Positions 32,695-44,200 of a stretch of 64,000 nt of DNA are shown here, in pieces (the first letter of the stretch is position 1; each line of letters starts with the position of its first letter). Source of the stretch: Schistocephalus solidus (Eukaryota > Platyhelminthes > Cestoda > Diphyllobothriidea > Diphyllobothriidae); NCBI GenBank assembly GCA_017591395.1, contig WEDG01005356.1, positions 248,001 to 312,000 on the forward strand, given 5' to 3'. Made by a program: the position numbers and the translations under genes. The notes under the pieces are model-generated. The model worked only from the letters and a program-made list of their open reading frames with translations, was not told the DNA's origin and made no database searches.

Positions 32695-34115
32695 TGGAGG
32701 GTTACTAGTTAGGGGTAGCACCACACAGATAGCATTTGGTCGCTCCATTTGTCTCGTACAGGTGGTGAATACTTCTGTGACCACCTATAACTGGACCCAA
32801 ATCTCACCTGCGGTTCCTCGAAGTTGGGTTCTTCCCAGCGGCCACATCCCGGGCAACCGTCACGACATGCGGGCTAAACCAGGTGGGGATCTCCGGTGTT
32901 GTGTGTGCCTCCACACCCGGTATGTCTGACTCCCGAACTTCCCACCCCCCTCTCAAAAAGTCCTACGGTGGGGGCGACAGCAACCCCATAAGCGGAACAG
33001 GCTAACTTGGGTCGTTCTCCCACTAAAACAAAACCGTTACCCATAGTGGAGTTCGGCAACCATCTGGGATGTCCAAGCAGCCCTATTTAGGGACAGCACT
33101 GCTTGCCTCCTCGCGAAAGAAGGGGCTAGAAAACGTGCCCTAAACAAATGCTGGTTATAATGTCTTCTGAAGCCGGCCGCGGCTCGCAAAATACGCGGTC
33201 GTGAAACTCAAACAAACAACAATACCCCCCGTCCCCATCTCCCTCGCCATACCCTCCAGGCTGCTCGGGTGAGTCCACTCACACTAGCAGCCTGGAATGT
33301 TCGTTCCCTTTTAGACAATCCTAGGAGCAACCGGCCGGAATGGAGGACGGCACTAATCGCTCGGGAACTGGCGCGCTACAAGGTGAACATTGCTGCTCTC
33401 AGCGAGACCCGATTCTCTGAACAGTGTCAGCTGGAGGATGTGGTTAGCGACTACACCATCTTCTGGAGCGGCCGGCCAAAGGCAGAGCATCGCGACGCTG
33501 GTGTTGCCTATGCGTTGTGCGTTATGGGGGCCAGGTTGTGCTGTGGCGCGCGAAGACGGGTACGCCGACCCGTCAGCCAATGTGCCAACTCCCAAATCAG
33601 ACAACTGACTGGCTCGGTAGGGGGTCTGATCGTGGGGATGGGGGAGAGCGAGGTCAACAGCTCAGCGCATTTTCCTCACTATAAATAATCTGAAGCGCTT
33701 GAAACTATCACGGTACGATAAAAGCCGTGACTTGGAAGGTTGCCAACTGACGGGATAACTCGGACCGCGTGGTCAGCCCAATGTGAGACTGAGAGGCAGG
33801 CTGCAATGGCTCCTTCTTAATGTGGTCTTTATGGCACTCCCACTCCGTGGGATCCGAGTCAGGTGGGGTGTTACACCCAGGGGCGGCTCCGGCCGCGCCA
33901 GCCACCTGCGCCCTCTCCCATCTCCGGTCTTCTTGATTCTATCTTGACACCGGGCTCAGGTGGGGGAGAAGGAGAGTGCGGGAGCTGCAGCATAAGGCTA
34001 CTATAACTTAAAACTAATTCACGCGCAAATCACCGTCCGTGCACCACCCTTCCTTGGAGCATACGGTGGACCTCATCGAAATCGACGGTCGAACTGTCAA
34101 CCAGGCTGGGTCAAA
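32695..34115 (+). mobile_element. RTE-type deletion derivative: 5' UTR, start of endonuclease, then 3' UTR
   Basis: 32695-33268 is the 5' UTR also seen at 16.2-16.6 and 45.8-46.1 kb. From 33272, PLTLAAWNVRSLLDN, ALIARELARYKVNIAALSET and RFSEQCQLEDVVSDYTIFWS are the N-terminus of an APE endonuclease (catalytic Asn in AAWN and Glu in SETR present). After GVAYAL at about 33515 the sequence switches to 3' UTR blocks and ends near 34113. RT is absent. Confidence 0.72.
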
Positions 34116-34871
34116 ACACTCATCACGACCCATCTCGCACACACTGCTGGACCTGCCCCACCCGCCGGATTTTCACCACCTAGATGACCGTCATGCGTAG
34201 AAATGATCGGCTAGAAAACAACACTATTGATTTTGTCAAACCTACGAATCTACAGCAACGCGGCTGGAGAGTCAGCACGTGGAGCACTGCCAAAACTCAT
34301 CGGGTCCGTCTTACCCGCACGTACTATCTCTGCATACTGCAGCATCTGACCTGCCCATTCGATCACACGCGCATACATGAAAGTAACCTTGACTTAGAGG
34401 GTTGCCAGTTGGCGAAATAACCTTGTATTTGAAATCGACGACTGCTGCGATAGTTCCTCCTTTAAAAGTTACAAATAGTGAGTGTATGTCTTTAGCCCTA
34501 AAAAAGAATGACGTATACAGTCTGTACTTCGGAAAAAATTTGGTAAAATAGGCATTCAAACGATATCAGTTGATATACAAAGCAATCGTTTAAAAAAATA
34601 TTCTCCAAATATGCTGCATGACCTGGGCTGTTACAATACAAGAGGGGGATAGAAACACTATTAATGTGGAAATAGTTGTCTTTCGAGAATGCTTCTAGCA
34701 AAGTTAATCCAAGACGTGAAAAGATAATGTGTGCAAGGTAGAGACAAGAAGGTTCACATATTTATGGACTTCTCTGGCGAACGAGTCAGTCTTCTGTTTG
34801 ACTGCACCGGGGTTCCAAGAACTCTGTATATGTACATGACATTTGCGAGGGGGAGGGGGAGATGATGGAGC
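34116..34871. other. Region 3' of GTF3C2, no gene recognised
   Basis: It should hold the GTF3C2 3' UTR on the - strand. A fragment of RTE 3' UTR wording (GGTTGCCAGTTGGCG) occurs near 34400. No other feature was recognised. Confidence 0.4.
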
Positions 34872-35210
34872 TTATCCGTCCAACTCGTCAAGTGGCACGT
34901 CTGCTGCAGAGGAGGGCTCCTGATTGTCACTGTCTTCCTGCCTGCATGGCAGTGTGGAATCCGTGTCTGATGACGGGGTTGGTAATTTAGTGCGTACACG
35001 CGGTCGGCCCCGACGAACGGTACGGGGCTTCTTCGTAGGAAGCGGTTTCGGGTTGAAGAGACCATGCGGCACAGGGTCTGTGGGCTCCCTACCTAAGACC
35101 ACGTCCATGTCTGGGTGGTAGAAGCAGTCGACACAGATCAACTGCACACAGCCAAAGGCAGTGCCCACCGCTATCCACGTCGCTGAGGCCGGATTGGGGG
35201 AGACTGCGAG
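34872..35210 (-). CDS. GTF3C2: GTF3C2 terminal exon
   Basis: Acceptor GTCCTCTTAG. It encodes [20 protein letters not shown], then a basic tail ([20 protein letters not shown]) and an acidic end LDELDG before TAA at 34874-34872. Confidence 0.92.
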   Translation of the reverse strand, partial: LAVSPNPASATWIAVGTAFGCVQLICVDCFYHPDMDVVLGREPTDPVPHGLFNPKPLPTKKPRTVRRGRPRVRTKLPTPSSDTDSTLPCRQEDSDNQEPSSAADVPLDELDG

Positions 35211-38200
35211 CTAAGAGGACAGGGCAGCAGCAGCAGTAATGTCATAAACCTCAGTATTTCCGCCAGACTTGCGGCAAAAAGTAAGGAATAATTAAAACAA
35301 ATGAGATTTAAAAGAAGCGCAAAGACACACTGAAAATAAGCCCAAGGAATGACGTCTGACAGAGCAAGACAGTGTTGATTATTGAAGGGAAACACGATAA
35401 CAACTGAATCACACTACTTGAGTTAGGATGCCGGAAAAACGATGGTGTACCCTCACGTCGAAAGAAAACAGTCGACTGGACTCTGTCAACCTCTACGGCA
35501 GTACCCCGAGTCACCATAAAATCTCTTGATAAATAAAAAAAGACACTGATGGAGTCTCCAGGACAGCGTACGTATAGGCAAAATATTTGTTTTCCAAGAG
35601 AACCGCATGCCCTAATCTAAGCTCGAGGATATGTTGAGGCCGACAGTAATGAAGTCGAAAAAAGATGGTACCGCACTGAGGTCTACAGAGAGTTAAGAGT
35701 TTAAATTGAATGGCCCACGTAGAGCTGCAAGGTCGAAAACGAAAGCCAACAGGACAGAGGAAGCTACTGTGCTGTGGGTTGCTGACACAACTTTTTGTAG
35801 CGAGCATTGTTAGTTTGTCTAAAATAACTTGACCCATACGTACTCTGGTTACTAAAGTGTATAGCGAATAAATGTGACTTAAATTAAACTTGTTTCTTAT
35901 TGGTAAAATGTCCGCTGGAAACCGAGCTTCAGGAACTCCAGATGACCTGTAGCATTGAGGGTGTAAACCACGAAGCACCTGGGAGGAATTCTGTGTTGCT
36001 TAGATGTCAAAAAGTGCGTCCAATTTTTACGCTTGTATAGGCGTGGAACCCAAATAAGCCACCAAATACTACCTATACAAGTAATCAGCGAGCAAGTTGT
36101 TAGGTAAAATTCAGCCACAGAGAACTAGGTAAACAGACAAAAATTTTAAGAGAGGATCTGGCTGAACTCACCTTGGAGATGCTGCAGAACTGAGAATTTA
36201 GGAAGTCATACTTCGCTTTGGGCAAGGCTTTACCCTCCTGCGCATGAAAGAGAGAAAAATATATATGTATATATGCAGAATGACATTACCGACAAAGACA
36301 AGGGAGACCGGAATGACCATTTCTGGCTTATTAGCCATCATCAGCCAGCCATACCCGACCCCAGGCACTACGGTGCCCGAAGCTCGAACGCGCAACCTGT
36401 TGGGCAGAAGTCAAACGCTCTACCCACTGGATCTGGAAAAGTGGTATCAATTGTATGGAATGGGTACTGATAAGGAGAATAAGTGATAAAGATGGTACGA
36501 CCACCAAGGTTTGCATCATCAAAACCACGGACAACTGGAAACCAGGGGATAAGAGACTGCAATCGTCAATCTACCAGTCGGTGCGAAGCAGGCTGAGAAG
36601 AGGTAAGCCGACAAGAAAGCAAGTGGGCCGAAATGTCGCAATGCAGGGCAGTAGATGCGGTGAAAAGCCTAAAGAAATGAGGCATTCGGCCATTTTTCCT
36701 CCAAGCTCGTTTGCACTTTGTGCTTCAGCAACAAGGTCTCAAAATGCTCTGTTTGCCAGTGGCCTGAGAAAACAAGGTTTTGCACACAAAGGCGACATCC
36801 CAGTCATGATTCCGTGAAGAATGTGATAGTTAGCCGGTGCCCGGTTGTCGAAATTCCGCCCAAAATTGTTTGCGCCAATTCACGAAACACCTTGTTTTTG
36901 AAAAAAAAAACATGGTTGGAGCAGAGGTGCCCAGAAATAACTTAGGCACAGACCTCGGGAATATCAGCTTGAAGTGTTTGACTATGACTGCGTCGCCTAG
37001 CTCGCATTTTTAACGACGTTCCAATTTTGGGCGCATGATAGGCCTACAACCACCTGGCTCACAATCCTATGGCTTTTAGATAGGTTAAATCATAGGACTC
37101 AGCCAAGCAGCAGAAGTAGGTAACGGATGCAAAAATGGGAAGCATATTTAAGAAGTCAATGACGTTCAGGGGTTAAAGGAACCAGTCCGTCACTAATTAG
37201 AGGACTGACTTCGAACTTCCGATGCAATGAATTGAAATGCGGTGCTGTGCTGTGCTGCACTCACCAGTAATGTTCATGGTTGTCTGCAGTCGGCAGTTAA
37301 ATAAGAGATCTGATGCCAACAAGTTAAGACCTCAGGCAAGTCCCATATATGTGTGTCGTGTGCGGGGTACCCCATCGTAGCTGTATGGGTATTCCCTGGC
37401 TAATCCATGTGGGTGGATGGATTTTGTACAAAAAGCCTAACCTCGGAAAACAAAGCATATATATATATATATATACCGAATGTTCGAGAATATGCGAGAC
37501 CCAGGTAATTGTATAGAAGAAGACGAGAAGGCGTTCTCTGGGACCAGATGTTTTATTCATCCGACGTTTCGAACTCTCACATGAGCCCATCGTCAAGGAA
37601 TAAAAGACTATACAGCTCACTGTATATGTAAATAACCTCTACCGAGTATGACCTTCATCAGTGTCATTGATTTGTTTGCGCAGGCCCTTGATATTCTGCT
37701 GGCAGATCGATATGCCTAGTGATCGATTCCGCGATCGAGTGTCACGCTTCCTGCAGCAGGCGTTAAATTCGGTCGTCTGATTGGCCCAGTATTCTCACGC
37801 TGCCAAAGTCAAAGTCGTGCCCTGGCAAGGACGCGTGAGCGGCTACCAAGGAGAGTTTATCCTTCCGTCTCACAGCAAGATCGTGCTCGTGCAAACCCGT
37901 TTGCCGGTTTCGCAAACATAATTGGCTTGACGTCATTTACAGGACAGACTGCCGTTGTGGTCGAGCAAGTCCGATCTGCTACGTTGGAATCAAGAAATTA
38001 TAAGCAACACACTCACGGCTCCCAACTTAAAGCATCGGTGAACCTGCTGGATACTCACAATCCATCCCGCCGAGTTCCCATGAAACTGTGCGCAGCGCAG
38101 CGGTCACGCCCTGTGAGACAGACCAGGAGCTAGATTCCGAGTGCGTCCCCGTACCCACCAATTGCCATATTCCTTTCCTCACCATAACCAAAGAAAAAAT

Positions 38201-41200
38201 TATTGGGAGGGGCAAAATGCAATCCCGCAGGCAGCCCAGACTAATTCGGTCGCACTTCCACTTTAACAAGGTCTTGACCACAGTAAAGTTCGGTAGACCT
38301 AAAGAATGACTCAGTCGTTCTATGTAGCAAAGCTCTACTCAACTCATTGCGGGGAGGCCACCAGCGAATATGCCCTCGAAACGCTGCCAAATCAAACAAT
38401 TTGCAAGCTGACAGTGGGATCAGGCTAATCTTAACTCAAACACTAACCGTAACCCTTCCCTATCCTTACCTTAACTCTAACCCTTAAGTCCCCTGGAATT
38501 TAGCGTAAAGTCACCTGTATTAGGGCAATTCCTCTTTCCGAACCCTACCATAGGGGCCATAAAAGCCACCCTAACGGATAGTGGCCTGTGAGCATGAAGC
38601 CGAAAACCACAAGAAACAACAACACTCACTTCCTCCCTCCCCCGGTCTGTCGTAGTGACACAGCTCGTCGCGAATACGAAAGGACACGCAGAAGCGTCTG
38701 ATTCCTCGACATGGCAGTCGGAATTTTCAACTGAATCCTATTAAAAACCACAGATAGGGAGAAGGATCTCCGTCTGTAAACACAGTTAGGACCCAAGGAA
38801 CACCGTGGAACCATGCACATAACCTTCGCGGCCAGTCAAGACAAGAAAACATACAGCAAATATGGACCAGCCTCTACACCAGTTGCGTGGATCTCATGAA
38901 GGCTTTGGACACGGTGAATAGCACCGGACTCTGGAAAAGCATGCTAAAATTTGGAGGCCCAGAACGATTAACGCACGATGGGATGATGTCACATTCCATA
39001 GACAACATGACAGTCTTTGAAGCATTTGCGTGACAAATGGGGGTGAAGAGCGGTTGTGCAATCGCATCTGCTCGCCCCCTCCCACCCACAATACCACTAC
39101 CGCCACTGGTACAGCTAACATCAGTCAGGAGGGCATTTCTGGCAGCCATTACCGGCAATGTGGACTCGGTTCCCACCTGTCGCTATTCCGAGCACTTTCG
39201 AATTTCACTTTGGTCTGATTGGTCCCCTGTGAATGCATCGAACTGAGACTGGTGAACAAGTCTCTGGATCCCCGGCATACACTGATCACACACGACTCAC
39301 CTGCTCTAGGACTTTAAAGCAGTGCATGGGTCTTTGCGGTCACTAACGCGTATAAGACAGCCGGATTCACCGCAATATCGCTACGAGCAACCAACCACTC
39401 AGCAGAAAATACCTCTAACGACACCGACGCCTCCGATGACGCAGTAACAACCTGACCCTACCGATATCGTCAATTTTAATTAGGAATCAGTCTAGCACAC
39501 CGACTGCAGCAAAACCGGCACGAACCAGAGACTAGAGCCCCAACATAGACCCGTATCTTACGACTAAATTCTCCCCACTGCCCCAAGAGAGTCGGTCATA
39601 TGTGTGCAGTCACGAAAACCTCTAGAAATACAACACAGCCCAGACTACAGCAACACACCAAGCCCTATCTGCACACACGAGAGTTCAACCGTCGTAGTCC
39701 GACGATGTCCACCGTATGCTCCAAGGAAGGGTGGTTCACGGACGGTGATTTTCGCATGAATACGTTTTAAGTGATAGTAACCTTGCGCTGCAGCTCCCGC
39801 ATTATCCTCCTTCCACACCTGACCCGGTGTCAAGACAGAGTGAAGAAGACCGGAGATGGGAGAAGGCGCAGGTTGCTGGCGCGGCCGGAGCCGCCCCTGC
39901 CACTACACCTGACTCGGATCTCACGGAGTGGGAGTGCCATAAAGGCCACATTAAGAAGGAGCCATTTCAGCCTGTCCGCCAGTCAGCCACTCCACACAAA
40001 ACACACATTGGGCTGACCACGCGGTCCGAGTTATCCCGTCAGTTGGCAACCTTCCAAGCCACGGCTTTTAGCGCACCGTGATAGTTTCGAGCGCGTCAGA
40101 TTATTTATAGTGAGGAAAATGCGCTGAGCTGTTGACCTCACTCTCTCCCCAACCCCCACGATCAGACCCCCTACCGAGCCAGTCAGTTGGCTGATGTGGG
40201 AAGTGGGTGCATTGGCTGACGGATCGGCGTACCCGTCTTTCGCGCGCCACAGCACGACCAAGCCCCCATAACGCACACAGCAGGATTCACTAACTCAGGG
40301 GATATGGAGGAGCCATCGCCGTCGGACTTCCAGACCGACTGGTCAACCACTTGACACACACAGCACATACACTGGGCCGACGGCGTGGTCTGGTGTAAGC
40401 GTCAGAGTGGAAGCCTTCCAAGCCACGGATTCTAGGAAACCGTAATTTTATCAGGTACACTATAATGATTGCGAGGGCTGTTGTTTATGTATTAGTGTAG
40501 ATGATGTGCGCTGATGTGGCTTAGCCTCCGGTGGTTTACCGCAGGTTGCCGTGGAGGCGCATGTGTCCTAATAGGCCCATGCGGTGAGTAAATGTGCAGG
40601 GAGCAGTGAGGGTAGTGGAGGCGGGTGCGTCGACTGTATGTCGGAGCCCCAGGCACTAGTTCACCAGCCTCCATGCGATGGATTCGCAGGTGACCGACCA
40701 GGCCGATGCGTGAGTTGAATTTGCGGGCGCAGTGTGGGCAGGATAAATCGGTAGAGGCTGGGGGGATATAATTCACGGTAGTGGGGGTGGCAGTGGCGGT
40801 AAGAATGGAAAGAGCGGAGGGTTTGCATGGTGTATCGGTGTTGTCGGCATTGCGGTAAATTTCGCTGTCATGGATGCGCATGTGACCGAATAGGCCCATA
40901 CGATGAGTGAATGCGCGAGGACAGTGAGGGCAGTTGAGACGGCGATATCTGCTGTGTGTTGGTGCTTCAGGCACTGGTTCACCAGTCTCTGTACGATGGA
41001 TTCGCAAGTGACCGACCAGGCCGATGCGTGAGACGAATGTGCGGTCGCATTGAGGACAGTTTAGGAGAGAGTCCCCATCGCTGATGGTGGTGGTGGTAGT
41101 GAAGGCGAAGGGAGTGGTGGTGGGGGTAACAGGCGATGAGCATTCGGGATGTGGTTTCTATGATGGTGGGAGTAATGGAATTGATGCCAGGAGTGAGGGT

Positions 41201-44200
41201 GGGGACCAGCACACACGAGAGTTCGACCGTCGTAGTCCGACGATGTCCACCGTATGCTCCATGGGAGAAGTGGAGCAGGGACGGTGACTTGCGCGTGATT
41301 TAGTTATAAGTGATAGTAGACTTGCGCTGCATCTACCGCACTCTATCCTCCTCCCCCACCTGAGCACGGGGTCAAGACAGAGTCAAGAAGACCGGTGGTG
41401 GGAGAGGACGCAGGTGGCTGGCGCGGCTGGGTTCCCTAAGTCCTAGCAGCCCCTAGGCGTGCCACCAAACCTCCATGTTCGGCATTTGTTATGGGAGCGC
41501 AACCCGAATAACGCCTGTCGTGCCCTAATGTGGCTCCCCGTGTTGGTCCAACGCATCTACCAAGTGGCCCGTTTAGGGGGCATGACCTGCCAGACACGAT
41601 AGTTCGACCGTCGTAGTCCGACGATGTCCACCGTATGCTCCATGGGAAAGTGGAGCAGGACGGTAACTTGAGCGTGAATTAGTTTTAAGTGATAGTAGCC
41701 TTGCGATGCAGCTACCGCACTCCTCCCCCACCTGAACCCGGTGTCATGAGAGAGTCAAGAAGACCGGAGGTGGGAGAGGACGCAGGTGGCTGGCGCAGCC
41801 GGAGCCGCCCCTGGGCGTACCACCACACCTGGCTCGGATCCCACGGAGTGGGGGTGCCATAAAGGCCACATTAAGGAGTTATTGCAGCCTGACTCTCAGT
41901 CCGCCAGTCTGCCACTCCACACAAAACGCACATTGGGCTGACCACGCGGTCCGAGTTATCCCGTCAGTTGGCAACCTTCCAAGCCACGGCTTTTAGCGCA
42001 CCGTGATAGTTTCAAGCGCGTCAGATTGTTTATAGTGAGGAAAATGCGCTGAGCTGTCGACCTCACTCTCTCCCCACCCCACAGTCAAACCGCTGTCCGA
42101 GCCGGTCGGTTATCTGATGCGGAAGTGGGCGCAGCTGCTGGTGACTTCTTCTACGTGTACTTTGTACACGACCTGGCCCCCCAAACACGAGCACCAGGAT
42201 TTCCCACAACAGAGGGTTGAACGGCTTACATCTCACATGTGTGAGATAGCCAGAGGTCACATAAAGGAGGAGCCATCACAGTCTGACTCTCAGACCACCA
42301 GTCAGCCACTCCACACAACACACATTGGACTAACTGCGAGGTCTGATCGTAATTGGCAGTTGGCAACCTTCCAACCGCGGCGCTTAACGTTACCGCACAC
42401 TCTTCTCCTCCCCACCTGAGCCCGGTCTCACGCACAGGCAAGAAGAACGGAGATGGAAGAGGGCACCTGCACACACGACAGTTCGACCGTCGTAGTCCGA
42501 CGATGTCCACCGTATGCTCATGGGAAAGTGGAGCAGGGACGGTGACTTGCGCGTTATTTAGTTTAAAGTGATAGTAGACTTGCGCAGCATCTACCGCACT
42601 CTCTCCTCCTCCCCCACCTGAGCCCGGTGTCAAGACAGAGTCAAGAAGACCGGAGGCGGGAGAGGACGCAGGTGGCTGGCGCGGCTGGGTCCCCTAAGTC
42701 CTAGCCGCCCCTAGGTGTGCCACCACACCTCCATGTTCGGCATTTGTTATGAGAGCGCAACCCGAATAACGCCTGCCGTGCCCTAATGTGGCCCCCGTGT
42801 TGGTCCAACGCATCTACCACGTGGCCCGTTTAGGGGGCAAACCTGCACACTCACACACACACACATGGCAGTTCGACCGTCGATTTCGACGAGGTCCACC
42901 GTATGCTCTACACCAGGTGGTGCAGGGACGGTGACTTGCGCGTGAATTATTTTTAAGTGATAGTAGCCTTGCGCTGCAGCTACCGCACTCTCTCCTCCTC
43001 CCCCACCTGAGCCCGGTGTCAAGACAGAGTCAGGAAGACCGGAGATGGGAGAGGGCGCACACACACACACACAAACCCACTCCTCTGGACTAAACGTGAG
43101 CCTACGCCATAACAGGTGAATGCGCGACAACTCTGTAATGCACCATGTACTGTTCCTGAAGCAGGCGTGCGACCTACCTTGCCAGCGCCGGTATAGCAGG
43201 CGAAACTTCGAATATCAGACCATACAAATCCCACATTCTTCGATGTATTCAGTTACATGAAATGGGAAGCTGCAGGAGTAGACGGGCTGTCCACCACTGC
43301 GCCCGAGCCCGCTACCGGTTAATAATGCCCCTCATGAGGCATATAACATCCACTACACATTTTTATAAAAAAAACTATTTGCTATCTCCTTAACGGCATA
43401 TAGGATTGTATGAGTTTTCCTACCCGGAAAGCATACAGCCTGTAGACTCTAAACTCTAAACGCAAACTTTGCGACAGATTGGGCTTAAAATGTTTAAACC
43501 TAAACATACTATTCTCTTGAGCATAAAATGTGAAGAAAAATTGGTGTGCTACCAGGTAAGGACATGAAAGTATACTTTTTCTAACTTTTTCTACAAAAGT
43601 TGTTTAAATTGATAAGATCATCGAAAATATATGGAAAAAAAGGCATACTAATTAAGGACTTACTGTTTCCCGGACGAGGTTTTTGCAGGCAATCGAAAAG
43701 ACGTGAATTAAAAAGCTGGCATTTTGACGTAGTCGAAATAGATTCGCAATAGGCTGCATATTAGTTAACACAACAACAACGCTATCCAATTCTTCCTGAT
43801 CGTAAACGTACTTTAAAATTTCGGTTAATATTGCATGAGATCGGTCAGTGACTGTGCATTTAACGAAATATAGGTACTAAGATTGCAAGCCTGACATGTC
43901 TTTTAGCCATACAGTTTAAAGGCAAAATGTCAACCTGCGCGATACTTCAGTCAGATAATACGAGTACCCAGGAATCCCATAGTAATCCCAATCACGGGTC
44001 TCGCAAACTCGGTAGGATAATTACTCATAGGATACTGCTTCTGCTCAGGATTCTCCTCTAAGACAAGCAGAATAAGCAGGAGGATGTTGACAACAGCATT
44101 TGCGAACGATTGGGGGGAAGCCGGGCTGAGAATAAAGGAAGAGCTAAATGGTACTAACCTGGAATAAGAAATGGAACCCATCATTGACTTTGTGCCAACA

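Noticed and set aside
40492..41007. Host C2H2 zinc-finger gene
   Set aside because: The same fingers occur in several decayed copies attached to RT remnants and to a shared 3' UTR, so this is a retrotransposon tail.
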